Below are positions 26,551 to 35,977 of a stretch of 64,000 bases of DNA, piece by piece. The notes under the pieces were generated by a model. It made no database searches. It saw nothing but the letters and a program-made list of their open reading frames with translations, and was not told the DNA's origin. The stretch is from contig NZ_CP143867.1 of NCBI RefSeq assembly GCF_036416795.1, forward strand, positions 6,364,481 to 6,428,480, in the 5' to 3' direction. Both the position numbers and the translations under genes were made by a program. This DNA comes from Bacteroides sp. MSB163 (lineage in GTDB: Bacteria; Bacteroidota; Bacteroidia; Bacteroidales; Bacteroidaceae). The number at the start of each line of letters is the position of its first letter. The first letter of the stretch is position 1.

Positions 26551-29500
26551 ATGTTTCCGAAGATAATGCAGAATATCACAAAGCATCTATTTATCTTGTT
26601 CATACTCTCATTAGGGTATATTAGCGCATCGGCACAGAACATCACGCTGAATAGCTATTCTGTAAAGGATGGATTATCAAACAGCACTGTAAAAGCTATC
26701 TGCCAGGACGATAAAGGTTACATTTGGATTGGTACCAAAAGTGGGTTAAACCGATTAGACGGTTACGAAATAAAGAACTATTATCACCTGCCAGGCAAAG
26801 AAGTCAAGCAGCCTAACGATATAGTGAGTATTACGCAACTATCGGACGGTCTCTTCTGGATCGGTACCTTCAGCGGAATCGTTCTCTTCGATCCCATGCA
26901 GGAAAAGTTTATCGATTTACAGGAACGGTATGCGGGGAAAGAATTTCCCTCGTCCGTGGTTGTAGGCCTGCACGAAGATCCCAAGAAAAACATCTGGGTA
27001 GCTACCAAACAAGGATTATATGTTTTCAAAAGCGACGGAACGTGTTCATATGTGAAAGATATGCGTGATACCTATATTCACATGATGGCTGCCGCGAGCC
27101 CGTATGCCCTGTTGCTGGATGTGGTGAATCAGGGGCTGGCACTTTATGACGTAAGGACCGAGCGTTACAAGATATTACACAAAAATGAAAAGCGTTTCTC
27201 CTTAATGAAAGGATTTACAGATAGCAAAGGACGCATCTGGCTGGGAGAAGAGCTAAAGAATTTCTATCAATATTTTCCTAAAGAAGAAGAAATCAAGCCT
27301 ATCTCATACACGGTTCATCCGGATGTTCCGATAGAAAGCAATTACATTCATGACATCACAGAATATAATGATTCCACCTTGCTGCTTGCAACCGACCGCG
27401 GACTGGTGGCTTATGATATTAAGCACTCTTTCTTTTATACCAAAGTTGATCAACACCTTGCTATAAGCGACCGCCTAATGACAGCCTATAAGGATAATCA
27501 AGGAGCATTATGGATAGGAACTTTCAGTCAGGGAGCCATTTATTATCATCCCAAGCTGTTTACTTTTACTCATCATTCTTTAATATCCTCCCCTCAGCAG
27601 GCCACCGGAATCCAAGTAGTAGGTTCATTATCCGAATCACAAGGTAAATTATGGATTGGACATAGCAAGGGGCTTATAGCCATGGATGTAAACAATCCGA
27701 AGCATATAGAAGAAGTAAATATATCCGGAGGTAATTCTCCCAAACACGATACGGACTTATACTATGTTTACCGGAATTCACCAGACGAGCTCTATCTCTA
27801 TTTTTTAAATATGGGAGTTTATTCACTCAACTTGAAAACCCGTTCCATAACCAAAGTGATCGCCCCAATGAGTGGTGAAGAACAAATCCGTGCAATGGCA
27901 AGAGATGCAGAAAATCGCCTATGGATAGCAGAAGATGACTTGTCTTACTGGGATGAGAATACGCAAAAGCTGGACCGGAATCTATCGACCAACTATAATG
28001 CCACTACCCGGTATATGTTGACACAGGATATTCTGCGACATGGAGATGACATGATAGTAGGAGTTCGTACCAATGGTTTATGGATATTCAGGCATCAACC
28101 TGAAAATCCCGAACACTATTTTAAAGGTGAACGAACCACATTCGAAGAACTGAATGACAAGAATATAAGTGTACTCTACGAGGATCACGCCAAGAACATC
28201 TGGATCGGTACTTATGACAACGGATTATATAAATGTAATCTGGAAAAACAGGAAATACATCATTATAACAAAGATAACGGATTAGTACACAATTCCATTT
28301 GTGCCATCCTGGAAGATCGTACCAGCAAGGATATATGGGTATCTGCCATCAACGGATTGTCACAGATCAAACCGGATGGAATCATCGTAAATTTTACGCG
28401 TGGCAACGGCTTTCCTTTGAATGAAGTTTCGCACAAGTCACTGTTGCAAGCCAGCAACGGACACATCTATATAGGCGGTAACAACGGACTGGCGGAACTG
28501 AACCCGACACGTTTGTCTCATGACAGAGAGACGGCACCTTTGGTACAGATATCCCTGGTGGAGTCACTAAATTCTAAAAATGCACCCGGCCATATTGAAA
28601 TCAATAACTTCAATGAAGGAAACAAGGTTGATCTGCCGTATGATAACTCATCTATACGAATCAAATACTCTGCGCTCGACTTCATCTCCCCCAAGGGATA
28701 TAAATATGCTTATCAGTTAAAAGGCCTGGATAAAGAGTGGCATTATATTGAAAATAATGAAGTAATATACTCTAACCTTCCGGCAGGTAAGTATATTTTC
28801 AGTATTAAGGCATGCAATAACGAAGGAATCTGGAGCACGGTAGAAACAACCATTATCATATCGGTACATCCTGCATTCTGGGCCACTTGGTGGGCAAAGA
28901 CCCTCTATATCTTATTCATCATCGTCTTTCTGGCAGTATTAGCACGCTATTTTTATGAAAAGAAAACAGCCAAGTACAAACGCCAAATCGAACAGATAGA
29001 AAAAGAGAATATCGAGAAGAACTACCAGATGAGGATTGAGTTATTCACTAATTTCTCTCACGAACTCCGGACACCGCTCACATTGATAACCGGTCCGGTA
29101 GACGATATCATCAACGATGAACAGCTTCCTTCGGGTTTAAAATATCCGATGAAACAGATACAAAAGAACGCAAACCGCCTGCTGCTTCTGGTGAACCAGT
29201 TGATGGATTTCCGCAAATTAGAACATGGAGCCATGCAACTGAAACTAAGCTGCCTGAATGTACCTGTATTTATTACTGAACAGATTGACAGTTTCTCCGA
29301 ATTACTGAACAAGCACGAACTTACCATTTCGTACTCCAACAACTATTATGGAAACAATTTGTGGGTAGATGTAGACCTGATGAGTAAAGTAATGTTTAAT
29401 CTGCTCTCAAATGCAATAAAGCACTCTTCCAGAGGTGGAAAGATCCAGCTAGAATCCAATATGGAGGAAAACAGCGTTGTTCTTTCCGTAAAAGACTTCG

Positions 29501-30591
29501 GGGAAGGTATATCTCCTGAAAACCAAAGCAAAGTTTTCGATCCTTTCTTTCAGATAGGGAACGGCAACAAAGGTGGAATGTTCGGCAGTGGCATCGGACT
29601 TAATCTGGTGCAATACGTGGTTAAACTGCATTTCGGCAAGATATGGCTGGAAAGTACGCCCGGGCAAGGAACGACGTTCTTCATACGCCTGCAACTGGGA
29701 AAGGAACACTACGCCAATTCCAATGTAATCTATACTGACCAGGCAATTACCCATACATTGAAAGTAGAAAAAAATAGTGTATTGTCCGTAGATCCGGAAT
29801 ATCACCAGCAAATACCCGAAGATTTTGATAACCGCCTACGGATTCTGGTAGTGGAAGATGACGAGGATATGCGCCAATACATCGTTTCCAAACTATCCAA
29901 GACCTACAATGTACAGGAAGCTCCTGAAGGAAAAAGTGCCATACATATAGCCAGAGAGCAGATGCCCGATCTGATTATCAGTGATATCATGATGCCCGTA
30001 ATGGACGGACTGGAACTCTGCCGGACTATAAAAAATGATATGGCTTTAGCTCATATTCCGGTAGTCCTGCTAACAGCAAAAAGCCTGGAAGAGCATGTAA
30101 AAGATGGGTATCAGGCTTTAGCCGACGACTATATATTAAAGCCATTCAATGCGCAAATACTACTGGCTAAAATAGAAAGCCTCATCAAAAACAGAGAAAA
30201 ACTGAGAGACTTGTTCTGCCAGAAGTTAGAGAGAACGGAAGTTCCGGTAGAGGAAATCACAGTAAAGGACCCATTCATGCAAAAACTGGTAGAATTAATT
30301 ACAGAAAATGCACAGGATCCGGAATTATCCATGGAAGTTCTATATAATAAATTAGGCATGAGCCGTACACAATTCTTCCGAAAAATTAAGGCGATATCCG
30401 ATTTATCACCCAACAAACTGATCCTAAATATCCGGATGAAAATGGCTGTGGAAAAATTCCAGTCCGGAGGCATGACCATTGCAGAGGTTGCCTATGAAGT
30501 AGGCTTCTCTGATCCGGCTTACTTTAGTAAGGTTTTTAAATCTGTATTCAATCAAACTCCTACCGAATATATCAAGAATATTGGTAAATAA
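26551..30591 (+). CDS. Hybrid two-component system regulator (HTCS) of the PUL
   Basis: About 1346 residues from the ATG at 26551 (26566 is also possible); a longer frame from 26455 lacks a sensible signal sequence. A signal peptide (LFILFILSLGYISASAQ) leads into periplasmic two-bladed-propeller repeats (KGYIWIGTKSGLNRLDGYE; NIWIGTYDNGLY), then a Y_Y_Y domain (YKYAYQLKGLDKEWHYIENN), one membrane helix, HisKA (FTNFSHELRTPLTLITGPV, phospho-His codon at 29059), HATPase (GSGIGLNLV), receiver (DLIISDIMMPVMDG) and AraC HTH (FSDPAYFSKVFKSVFNQTPTEYI). It senses an oligosaccharide in the periplasm and activates PUL genes. It follows the 24099 gene by 79 bp and is ended by a strong hairpin. Confidence 0.96.
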   Translation: MFPKIMQNITKHLFILFILSLGYISASAQNITLNSYSVKDGLSNSTVKAICQDDKGYIWIGTKSGLNRLDGYEIKNYYHLPGKEVKQPNDIVSITQLSDGLFWIGTFSGIVLFDPMQEKFIDLQERYAGKEFPSSVVVGLHEDPKKNIWVATKQGLYVFKSDGTCSYVKDMRDTYIHMMAAASPYALLLDVVNQGLALYDVRTERYKILHKNEKRFSLMKGFTDSKGRIWLGEELKNFYQYFPKEEEIKPISYTVHPDVPIESNYIHDITEYNDSTLLLATDRGLVAYDIKHSFFYTKVDQHLAISDRLMTAYKDNQGALWIGTFSQGAIYYHPKLFTFTHHSLISSPQQATGIQVVGSLSESQGKLWIGHSKGLIAMDVNNPKHIEEVNISGGNSPKHDTDLYYVYRNSPDELYLYFLNMGVYSLNLKTRSITKVIAPMSGEEQIRAMARDAENRLWIAEDDLSYWDENTQKLDRNLSTNYNATTRYMLTQDILRHGDDMIVGVRTNGLWIFRHQPENPEHYFKGERTTFEELNDKNISVLYEDHAKNIWIGTYDNGLYKCNLEKQEIHHYNKDNGLVHNSICAILEDRTSKDIWVSAINGLSQIKPDGIIVNFTRGNGFPLNEVSHKSLLQASNGHIYIGGNNGLAELNPTRLSHDRETAPLVQISLVESLNSKNAPGHIEINNFNEGNKVDLPYDNSSIRIKYSALDFISPKGYKYAYQLKGLDKEWHYIENNEVIYSNLPAGKYIFSIKACNNEGIWSTVETTIIISVHPAFWATWWAKTLYILFIIVFLAVLARYFYEKKTAKYKRQIEQIEKENIEKNYQMRIELFTNFSHELRTPLTLITGPVDDIINDEQLPSGLKYPMKQIQKNANRLLLLVNQLMDFRKLEHGAMQLKLSCLNVPVFITEQIDSFSELLNKHELTISYSNNYYGNNLWVDVDLMSKVMFNLLSNAIKHSSRGGKIQLESNMEENSVVLSVKDFGEGISPENQSKVFDPFFQIGNGNKGGMFGSGIGLNLVQYVVKLHFGKIWLESTPGQGTTFFIRLQLGKEHYANSNVIYTDQAITHTLKVEKNSVLSVDPEYHQQIPEDFDNRLRILVVEDDEDMRQYIVSKLSKTYNVQEAPEGKSAIHIAREQMPDLIISDIMMPVMDGLELCRTIKNDMALAHIPVVLLTAKSLEEHVKDGYQALADDYILKPFNAQILLAKIESLIKNREKLRDLFCQKLERTEVPVEEITVKDPFMQKLVELITENAQDPELSMEVLYNKLGMSRTQFFRKIKAISDLSPNKLILNIRMKMAVEKFQSGGMTIAEVAYEVGFSDPAYFSKVFKSVFNQTPTEYIKNIGK

Positions 30592-30612
30592 TCGGTCGCA
30601 GGTCTAAAATAC

Positions 30613-30654
30613 AAGCCTTTGACACTATTTTCATAGTCTGTCAAAGGCTTTTCG
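30613..30654 (+). terminator. Terminator after the HTCS gene
   Basis: A 12-bp stem AAGCCTTTGACA (30613-30624) / TGTCAAAGGCTT (30639-30650), followed by TTTTC. It sits right before the promoter of the 30692 gene and so splits the PUL into two transcription units. Confidence 0.85.
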
Positions 30655-30656
30655 CC

Positions 30657-30664
30657 TAAGTTTG
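30657..30664 (+). promoter_or_regulatory. Internal promoter of the second PUL unit
   Basis: TAAGTTTG matches TAnnTTTG, 28 bp before the ATG at 30692. It overlaps the TTG at 30662 that would extend the frame, so the true start must lie downstream. No TTTG at -33: the upstream DNA is the HTCS terminator stem. Confidence 0.65.
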
Positions 30665-30691
30665 CAAAAAATTCAGGTAAAGTTTATGACC

Positions 30692-33600
30692 ATGAGAAAC
30701 CACGTGATTGCATTATTACTCATACTATTTTTTGCAAATACAGGCTTTGCGCAACAGGCCATCGTATCCAGGGAGAAGCCGCTGAATTTCTCTCGGAAAG
30801 ATTGTATAAATCTATCTATATACGACTGGCCCCGTACTCTTTTAAGTTATCCGATTTATTTTCCGGAAGGAATACAGTCCGAATCGGAGCTGAGCCTTTC
30901 CGATAATAAGCAGAGCCGTTCTGTTCCATTCCAATTATCAGACAAAGTCATTGAAAACGGGAAACTGAAATCTGCCGTTATAAACTTCTTCGCAGAGCTA
31001 CCAAGCGGAGGGGAATTCGACTATACATTGTATCTTCGGAAAAACAATGCCTCCCGGCAAAGTTCATCCGTTACACTTCAGAAACAGGCGTCAACCTGGC
31101 TGATCAGTGACGGAAGCTTCGGTGTGGAAATACCTGGCGGAGGAATCAATCCGGGGTACACAATTCCCGCTCCCATTATTTCCATTTTGAACGATCATCA
31201 AAAGATAGGCAATAACAAGCTACACACCGGACAACGCACCGTAAAAGAGATAAAAACATCCGTTTTAGAATTAGGCGACTTGTTTATAGAATGTGGAATA
31301 CATTATATATTAGATAACCAAGCTTCTTATTATGCCAAGGTAAAAGTCATACAAGGTTATCCTTTCGTCATCCTCGACGAACAAATGGAGAATATATCAA
31401 ACCAAGATGAGGTGTTTATAGATATGGAATGGGACAACTTCCATCCTACACGCCGTTATGGCAACTGGGACAGGCAAAAGGAAGTATCAGTAGACGGAGG
31501 TTTGCCCATCGACCAACCCATATACACCAACTGGAGCCAGGAAGATCCGCACTGGACAGGAATGGGCTGGATAGAAGAGCCCGATAAGCAAATGTTGTAT
31601 CGCCTCTTACCCTTCGGAGGAAATTCAACACGCGAACAAGTTCCGGCAATCTCTTTCTGGGAAACTCAGGATGCAGCCAGAGAGTTAGGCGTATTTGTAT
31701 ATGACCATAACCGCTGGGATGATCGGCAATACGGAATCTGGCAGCCCACTCCGGATTTATCTGTATATTTCCGTTATGCCGGTCAGAAATTATATTTCAA
31801 GTACCCGCTCCATTCCGGCAGCCGGTCCACGGCCATAACTTTATACACGATTGAAAAGAAACAGGGTATAGTTGACAAATTCAATAAACGCATTGACGAA
31901 ATAGCAGTCAAGGGTGGTGCAGACCATTCGGATGAGATGGGGTTCCGCTACGCTATGCTATTACACCGCCAGTATGCGCTATTAAATTTAAATAAGGTGA
32001 AAGATTGGATTCTGGAGTATCCGGTACATGCAAAGCATCCGGATACTCCCTTTACAGGGAAAACAGGCTCACCCACTGCCGAACAATTCTATCAGCAGAT
32101 AATAACCTCTCCAATGGCTTATTATATGACAGGCTTAAATGGATTTCCCGGCATTCATTCCATTTCTCACCGCCCGCTTTTCGGTAACTGGATAGAAGAT
32201 TACCTGGCACTTTACAAACAACTGACCACGGAACAAAAGAAGACCGTAGACGGCCTGATGCTCATATCCGCTTACATCAATACACTGGAAGCGATGAATA
32301 CCATCCGCACTTCATTAGCGGGAACCGCTAATATGGCAGCAGACGGCTGGGCAGTACCGGGGCAGATGTCTTTCCTCTACCCCGAACACCCGATGGCCAA
32401 AGAATGGGCGGATTTCTTTGAAAAAACACTGGAAATATACGGTATCTTCTATACACGTCCTGAAGTAAAGGCCTTCGAATCCAAAGGCGGACGTTGGGTA
32501 GAAAGCCTAGGTATCTATAATTGGGCTTTCTTACGTCCTACTTCAGCTACCAATATCGCACTAAAAGAGTTCGATGGCAAAAATCGTTTTGCCGGAAAAT
32601 ACATGGCGCAACGGGGACACTGGATGCTGGACATGATGACCGCTCCCATTCAATACAAAGAAAAGATGGAAAGAAGTTATCCGCCCCATGGTGCTCACGG
32701 AGGGGGACGGATTGTTCCACGCTATTGCTCCGTTTACCAGTTGGCAGACTGGATGCAATACTACGATCCACTCTTAGCCGAAAATCTATATTGGACCGGC
32801 AAGATGGGTCCGGGTGTTGAAACCAAAGATACACACACCAATTGGGGGGATGTCCATCAGAAACAATACCCTACCCATAACATGGGAACCAATCCGCATT
32901 TAAGAAGCACGAAATATACCGGACACGGCATTGTTCTGCGTGCAGGAGTAGACACAGACGAAGAATTGTCCATTCACTTAAACCAAGTGGATAAAGGCCC
33001 TAACTATCGTTGGGGGCATCAGGGACAAGGCAACTCCGGCGGACTTTACTTCTATGCAAAAGGTAAAATATATACGGGACATGAAAACGAAGTGGTAGGC
33101 GACCATGTACAAAATAACCTGGATGGCATCACTAACTTCGGAGTAATGAAAAACGGAGCTTTCTGTAACATCGGAATGAACGAACTTGTGGCTCCACTTT
33201 ATGACCTGGATATAGTGCAGCTGGCAGAACTTCGTTCTGCTAAAGGAAAAGACAGTTTTGCCTGGCCGGAATATTTATCACGCAGCATCCTACTGGTAGG
33301 TACAGATTACTTCCTACTCTACGACCAGACCGGAACGAACTGGAGAGCAGGTGCCCGTTTCTCTTGGTTCGTTCAGAAAGAAGATGAATTTCCACAAATC
33401 GTTTTCTTTGGCAAAAAAGCACGCCCGGATCATTGGACTAAAGGAGAAACCAATCATTCCAAAGGTTTCTACCGGGATGCGGACGGTTCGCTACTGACAT
33501 TGGTTTCACACAAGAAAGGAGATATCAACGTTCTACATGGGAAAGTAGTGAACCCGGCTTTGCTGGACCATACAAACATTTACGAATTTGTGCCCGAGCA

Positions 33601-34714
33601 AAAAAATGCACCATCTAATATATTGTATATCAAAGCTCCTCACAGTACCGATGTTATCTTCCGTGATGGAACAGGAATAAGCCATCAGTCAGAAAAGGAA
33701 TCATTCACCGGAGAGGCTGGTGTAATCCGCCGGATGGATAATGGAACCTTGCAACTTGCTTTAATGAAGGGTACACTCCTTTCTGCCGATGGTTTTTCGA
33801 TTGAATTGTCGGACGCCGGTACGGCAATTGCCATGACCCACACAAACGCCAACAGTTGCAAAGGACGCTATAAGAGTGATGGAAAAGCCAGGTTAACCCT
33901 AAAAGGAATGTCCGGCGGAAAATTATATATCGACGGTATCGCACAACAGGGAACAAGCAATATCTCTTTACCCGCAGGAGAGCATCACATAGAGTATGCA
34001 CGTGAAGCAACTCCAATGCAAACCGATATTATCGACACAGAATATACTCCTAACGGTACCCTTATTTATCTGGATATACCTGCATCAGCCAAAAAGGTAA
34101 AAATAGAAACATCACGGGACAATGGGCAAACATGGACGGAGGTAGGCACAACCACCCGGTCAATATACAAACTTGCTCCGCAACCTGCCGGAAAGATACA
34201 TGTACGGGCTCTGTCCGTAAATGGAAAACATACGACCGTCTTTGCCCACGAGTATCCGGTTTATACCACTAACCAAGCACCACATTACCCGGAAGGTCTG
34301 CACCTGAACTTAGGCAAGGGGAAGGTAGACTTATCATGGGGAAAAGTATTAGGTACACAGAAATATCGTATATACCGGAGAAAGGCCGGTGATAAAGATT
34401 TCACACTTATATTTGAAGGTAAAGCTAATCAGTATACAGACATGGAAGCAGCCGGAGTCATCAAAGCATGCCGATTCCCCGGTAAGTTAGACAATCCGAC
34501 TCTTGACACCGGTTCGTTTACAGTCTATGAATATACAGTTACCACTGTGAACGGGTATGGCGAAAGCGTACAGTCTCCTGTTGCCGATACGCATCCGGCA
34601 TCCTGGGCCAACTGGTATCCGGATACCGAATTGAAATACAAGCGTACCTCTGCATTCTGGATGGAACCTTATGTACCTGCATTCATGACACCCGAGAAAT
34701 ATTATCCGAACTAA
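30692..34714 (+). CDS. Very large heparinase II/III-like secreted protein with C-terminal Ig/Fn3 modules (candidate lyase)
   Basis: About 1340 residues from the ATG at 30692 (MRNHVIALLLILFFANTGFAQ signal; ATG 30686 is an alternative). An N-terminal beta region (about residues 30-390) precedes a helical toroid-like region (about 400-690; RYAMLLHRQYALLNLNKVKDW, GGRWVESLGIYNWAFLRP). After it comes a heparinase II/III-like beta domain with YRWGHQGQGNSGGLYFYAKG and KIYTGHENEVVG, matching the H-x-G...G...ly..G..yltg pattern. C-terminal modules include one Fn3-like unit (VDLSWGKVLGTQKYRIYRRKAGDKDFT). The size is about twice a typical heparinase II/III protein. I infer an extracellular polysaccharide lyase; no exact family is recognised. 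First gene of the second PUL unit; the next gene starts 23 bp after its stop. Confidence 0.72.
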   Translation: MRNHVIALLLILFFANTGFAQQAIVSREKPLNFSRKDCINLSIYDWPRTLLSYPIYFPEGIQSESELSLSDNKQSRSVPFQLSDKVIENGKLKSAVINFFAELPSGGEFDYTLYLRKNNASRQSSSVTLQKQASTWLISDGSFGVEIPGGGINPGYTIPAPIISILNDHQKIGNNKLHTGQRTVKEIKTSVLELGDLFIECGIHYILDNQASYYAKVKVIQGYPFVILDEQMENISNQDEVFIDMEWDNFHPTRRYGNWDRQKEVSVDGGLPIDQPIYTNWSQEDPHWTGMGWIEEPDKQMLYRLLPFGGNSTREQVPAISFWETQDAARELGVFVYDHNRWDDRQYGIWQPTPDLSVYFRYAGQKLYFKYPLHSGSRSTAITLYTIEKKQGIVDKFNKRIDEIAVKGGADHSDEMGFRYAMLLHRQYALLNLNKVKDWILEYPVHAKHPDTPFTGKTGSPTAEQFYQQIITSPMAYYMTGLNGFPGIHSISHRPLFGNWIEDYLALYKQLTTEQKKTVDGLMLISAYINTLEAMNTIRTSLAGTANMAADGWAVPGQMSFLYPEHPMAKEWADFFEKTLEIYGIFYTRPEVKAFESKGGRWVESLGIYNWAFLRPTSATNIALKEFDGKNRFAGKYMAQRGHWMLDMMTAPIQYKEKMERSYPPHGAHGGGRIVPRYCSVYQLADWMQYYDPLLAENLYWTGKMGPGVETKDTHTNWGDVHQKQYPTHNMGTNPHLRSTKYTGHGIVLRAGVDTDEELSIHLNQVDKGPNYRWGHQGQGNSGGLYFYAKGKIYTGHENEVVGDHVQNNLDGITNFGVMKNGAFCNIGMNELVAPLYDLDIVQLAELRSAKGKDSFAWPEYLSRSILLVGTDYFLLYDQTGTNWRAGARFSWFVQKEDEFPQIVFFGKKARPDHWTKGETNHSKGFYRDADGSLLTLVSHKKGDINVLHGKVVNPALLDHTNIYEFVPEQKNAPSNILYIKAPHSTDVIFRDGTGISHQSEKESFTGEAGVIRRMDNGTLQLALMKGTLLSADGFSIELSDAGTAIAMTHTNANSCKGRYKSDGKARLTLKGMSGGKLYIDGIAQQGTSNISLPAGEHHIEYAREATPMQTDIIDTEYTPNGTLIYLDIPASAKKVKIETSRDNGQTWTEVGTTTRSIYKLAPQPAGKIHVRALSVNGKHTTVFAHEYPVYTTNQAPHYPEGLHLNLGKGKVDLSWGKVLGTQKYRIYRRKAGDKDFTLIFEGKANQYTDMEAAGVIKACRFPGKLDNPTLDTGSFTVYEYTVTTVNGYGESVQSPVADTHPASWANWYPDTELKYKRTSAFWMEPYVPAFMTPEKYYPN

Positions 34715-34737
34715 CAATATAAAAAATACAAGAAAAT

Positions 34738-35937
34738 ATGAAAAGTAAACTATTCACAGCAGCATTGGCTGCGTTGATGCTGTCATCTTGTACTCCTAAA
34801 GAGAACGGGTACTTTGACAACCTCCCACAAGAAGCCAACCCTATAGAAATCGGGAATAAAATTACGAATCGGTTTCTGGAGCAAGGACATTCGCAATATG
34901 GCAGCCCCTTACGTGTGAACGAACCAAGAACACAAATCACCTATCCGGATGTATGTACTTGGTTAGGAGGACTTTGGTTTGCTCAGGAAACAGATAACAA
35001 GGAATTGACAGAACGTCTGAAAGCCCGTTTCGAGCCCTTATTCACCAACGAGGCTTACTTGCAGCCGAAGCCGAATCATGTAGACAATAATGTCTTCGGA
35101 GCCGTGCCACTGGAACTCTACCTGCAAACAGGAGAAGAGCGCTATAAAACATTAGGCATGATGTATGCCGACTCTCAATGGGAATTACCAGCCAACTGGA
35201 AACTGAAAGAAGGCGAAGAACGTCAAAGCAGTATGTATGGAGACTTCAAAGATGCCGATATCTGCCAACCGGAACAAAAGGAATGGGCCGACAAAGGTTA
35301 TTCCTGGCAAACTCGTTTTTGGCTGGACGATATGTATATGATCACCACTATCCAGGCGCAGGCCTATCGGGTAACGAACGACCGTAAATATATAGACAGA
35401 GCAGCTCGCGAAATGGTGCTTTACCTGGATTCAATACAGCAACCTTCAGGACTGTTCTATCACGCACCAACAGCCCCCTTCTGCTGGGGACGCGGTAATG
35501 GTTGGATGGCAGTCGGTATGTCCGAACTGCTCCGGATGCTTCCGCAAGACAATCCGGACAGAACAGAAATCATGAAAGGATATCTGAAAATGATGGAGAA
35601 GCTAAAAGATACGCAGGATGAGAATGGTATGTGGAAACAAGTAGTGGATGATATTTCCATGTGGGAAGAAACTTCCGGTTCGGCCATGTTCGCATACGCC
35701 ATGATTACAGGTGTCAAGAAAGGTTGGTTACCTGCCGAAGAATACGGACCGGTAGCCCGGAACGCCTGGATAGCTTTAACCAAATATGTAAATGAACAGG
35801 GAGATGTGGAAGCCGTATGCGAAGGTACCATGCTGGGAGATAATAGTGAACACTACCGCAACCGTAAAGCTTTAACGGGAGATCTCCATGGACAAGCTCC
35901 GGTTTTATGGTGCGCCTATGCATTACTTGCCAAATAA
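34738..35937 (+). CDS. GH105/GH88-type unsaturated uronyl hydrolase (first copy)
   Basis: A 399-residue lipoprotein (lipobox MLSSCTPKE) with an (alpha/alpha)6 barrel. Family marks are the catalytic-Asp region FWLDDMYMITTIQAQAY (about residues 199-215), FCWGRGNGWMAVGMSELL (about 246-263) and METSGSAMFAYA-type WEETSGSAMFAYA. These enzymes hydrate the double bond of 4,5-unsaturated uronic acids left by polysaccharide lyases, releasing the unsaturated sugar. The gene follows the large lyase-like gene by 23 bp and precedes another lyase-like gene by 40 bp, which fits a lyase-then-GH105 route. A second, divergent copy lies at 41930. Confidence 0.9.
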   Translation: MKSKLFTAALAALMLSSCTPKENGYFDNLPQEANPIEIGNKITNRFLEQGHSQYGSPLRVNEPRTQITYPDVCTWLGGLWFAQETDNKELTERLKARFEPLFTNEAYLQPKPNHVDNNVFGAVPLELYLQTGEERYKTLGMMYADSQWELPANWKLKEGEERQSSMYGDFKDADICQPEQKEWADKGYSWQTRFWLDDMYMITTIQAQAYRVTNDRKYIDRAAREMVLYLDSIQQPSGLFYHAPTAPFCWGRGNGWMAVGMSELLRMLPQDNPDRTEIMKGYLKMMEKLKDTQDENGMWKQVVDDISMWEETSGSAMFAYAMITGVKKGWLPAEEYGPVARNAWIALTKYVNEQGDVEAVCEGTMLGDNSEHYRNRKALTGDLHGQAPVLWCAYALLAK

Positions 35938-35977
35938 AATCACGTTCTTTGCAAAGTAAAAACTAATCTCACAAAAC

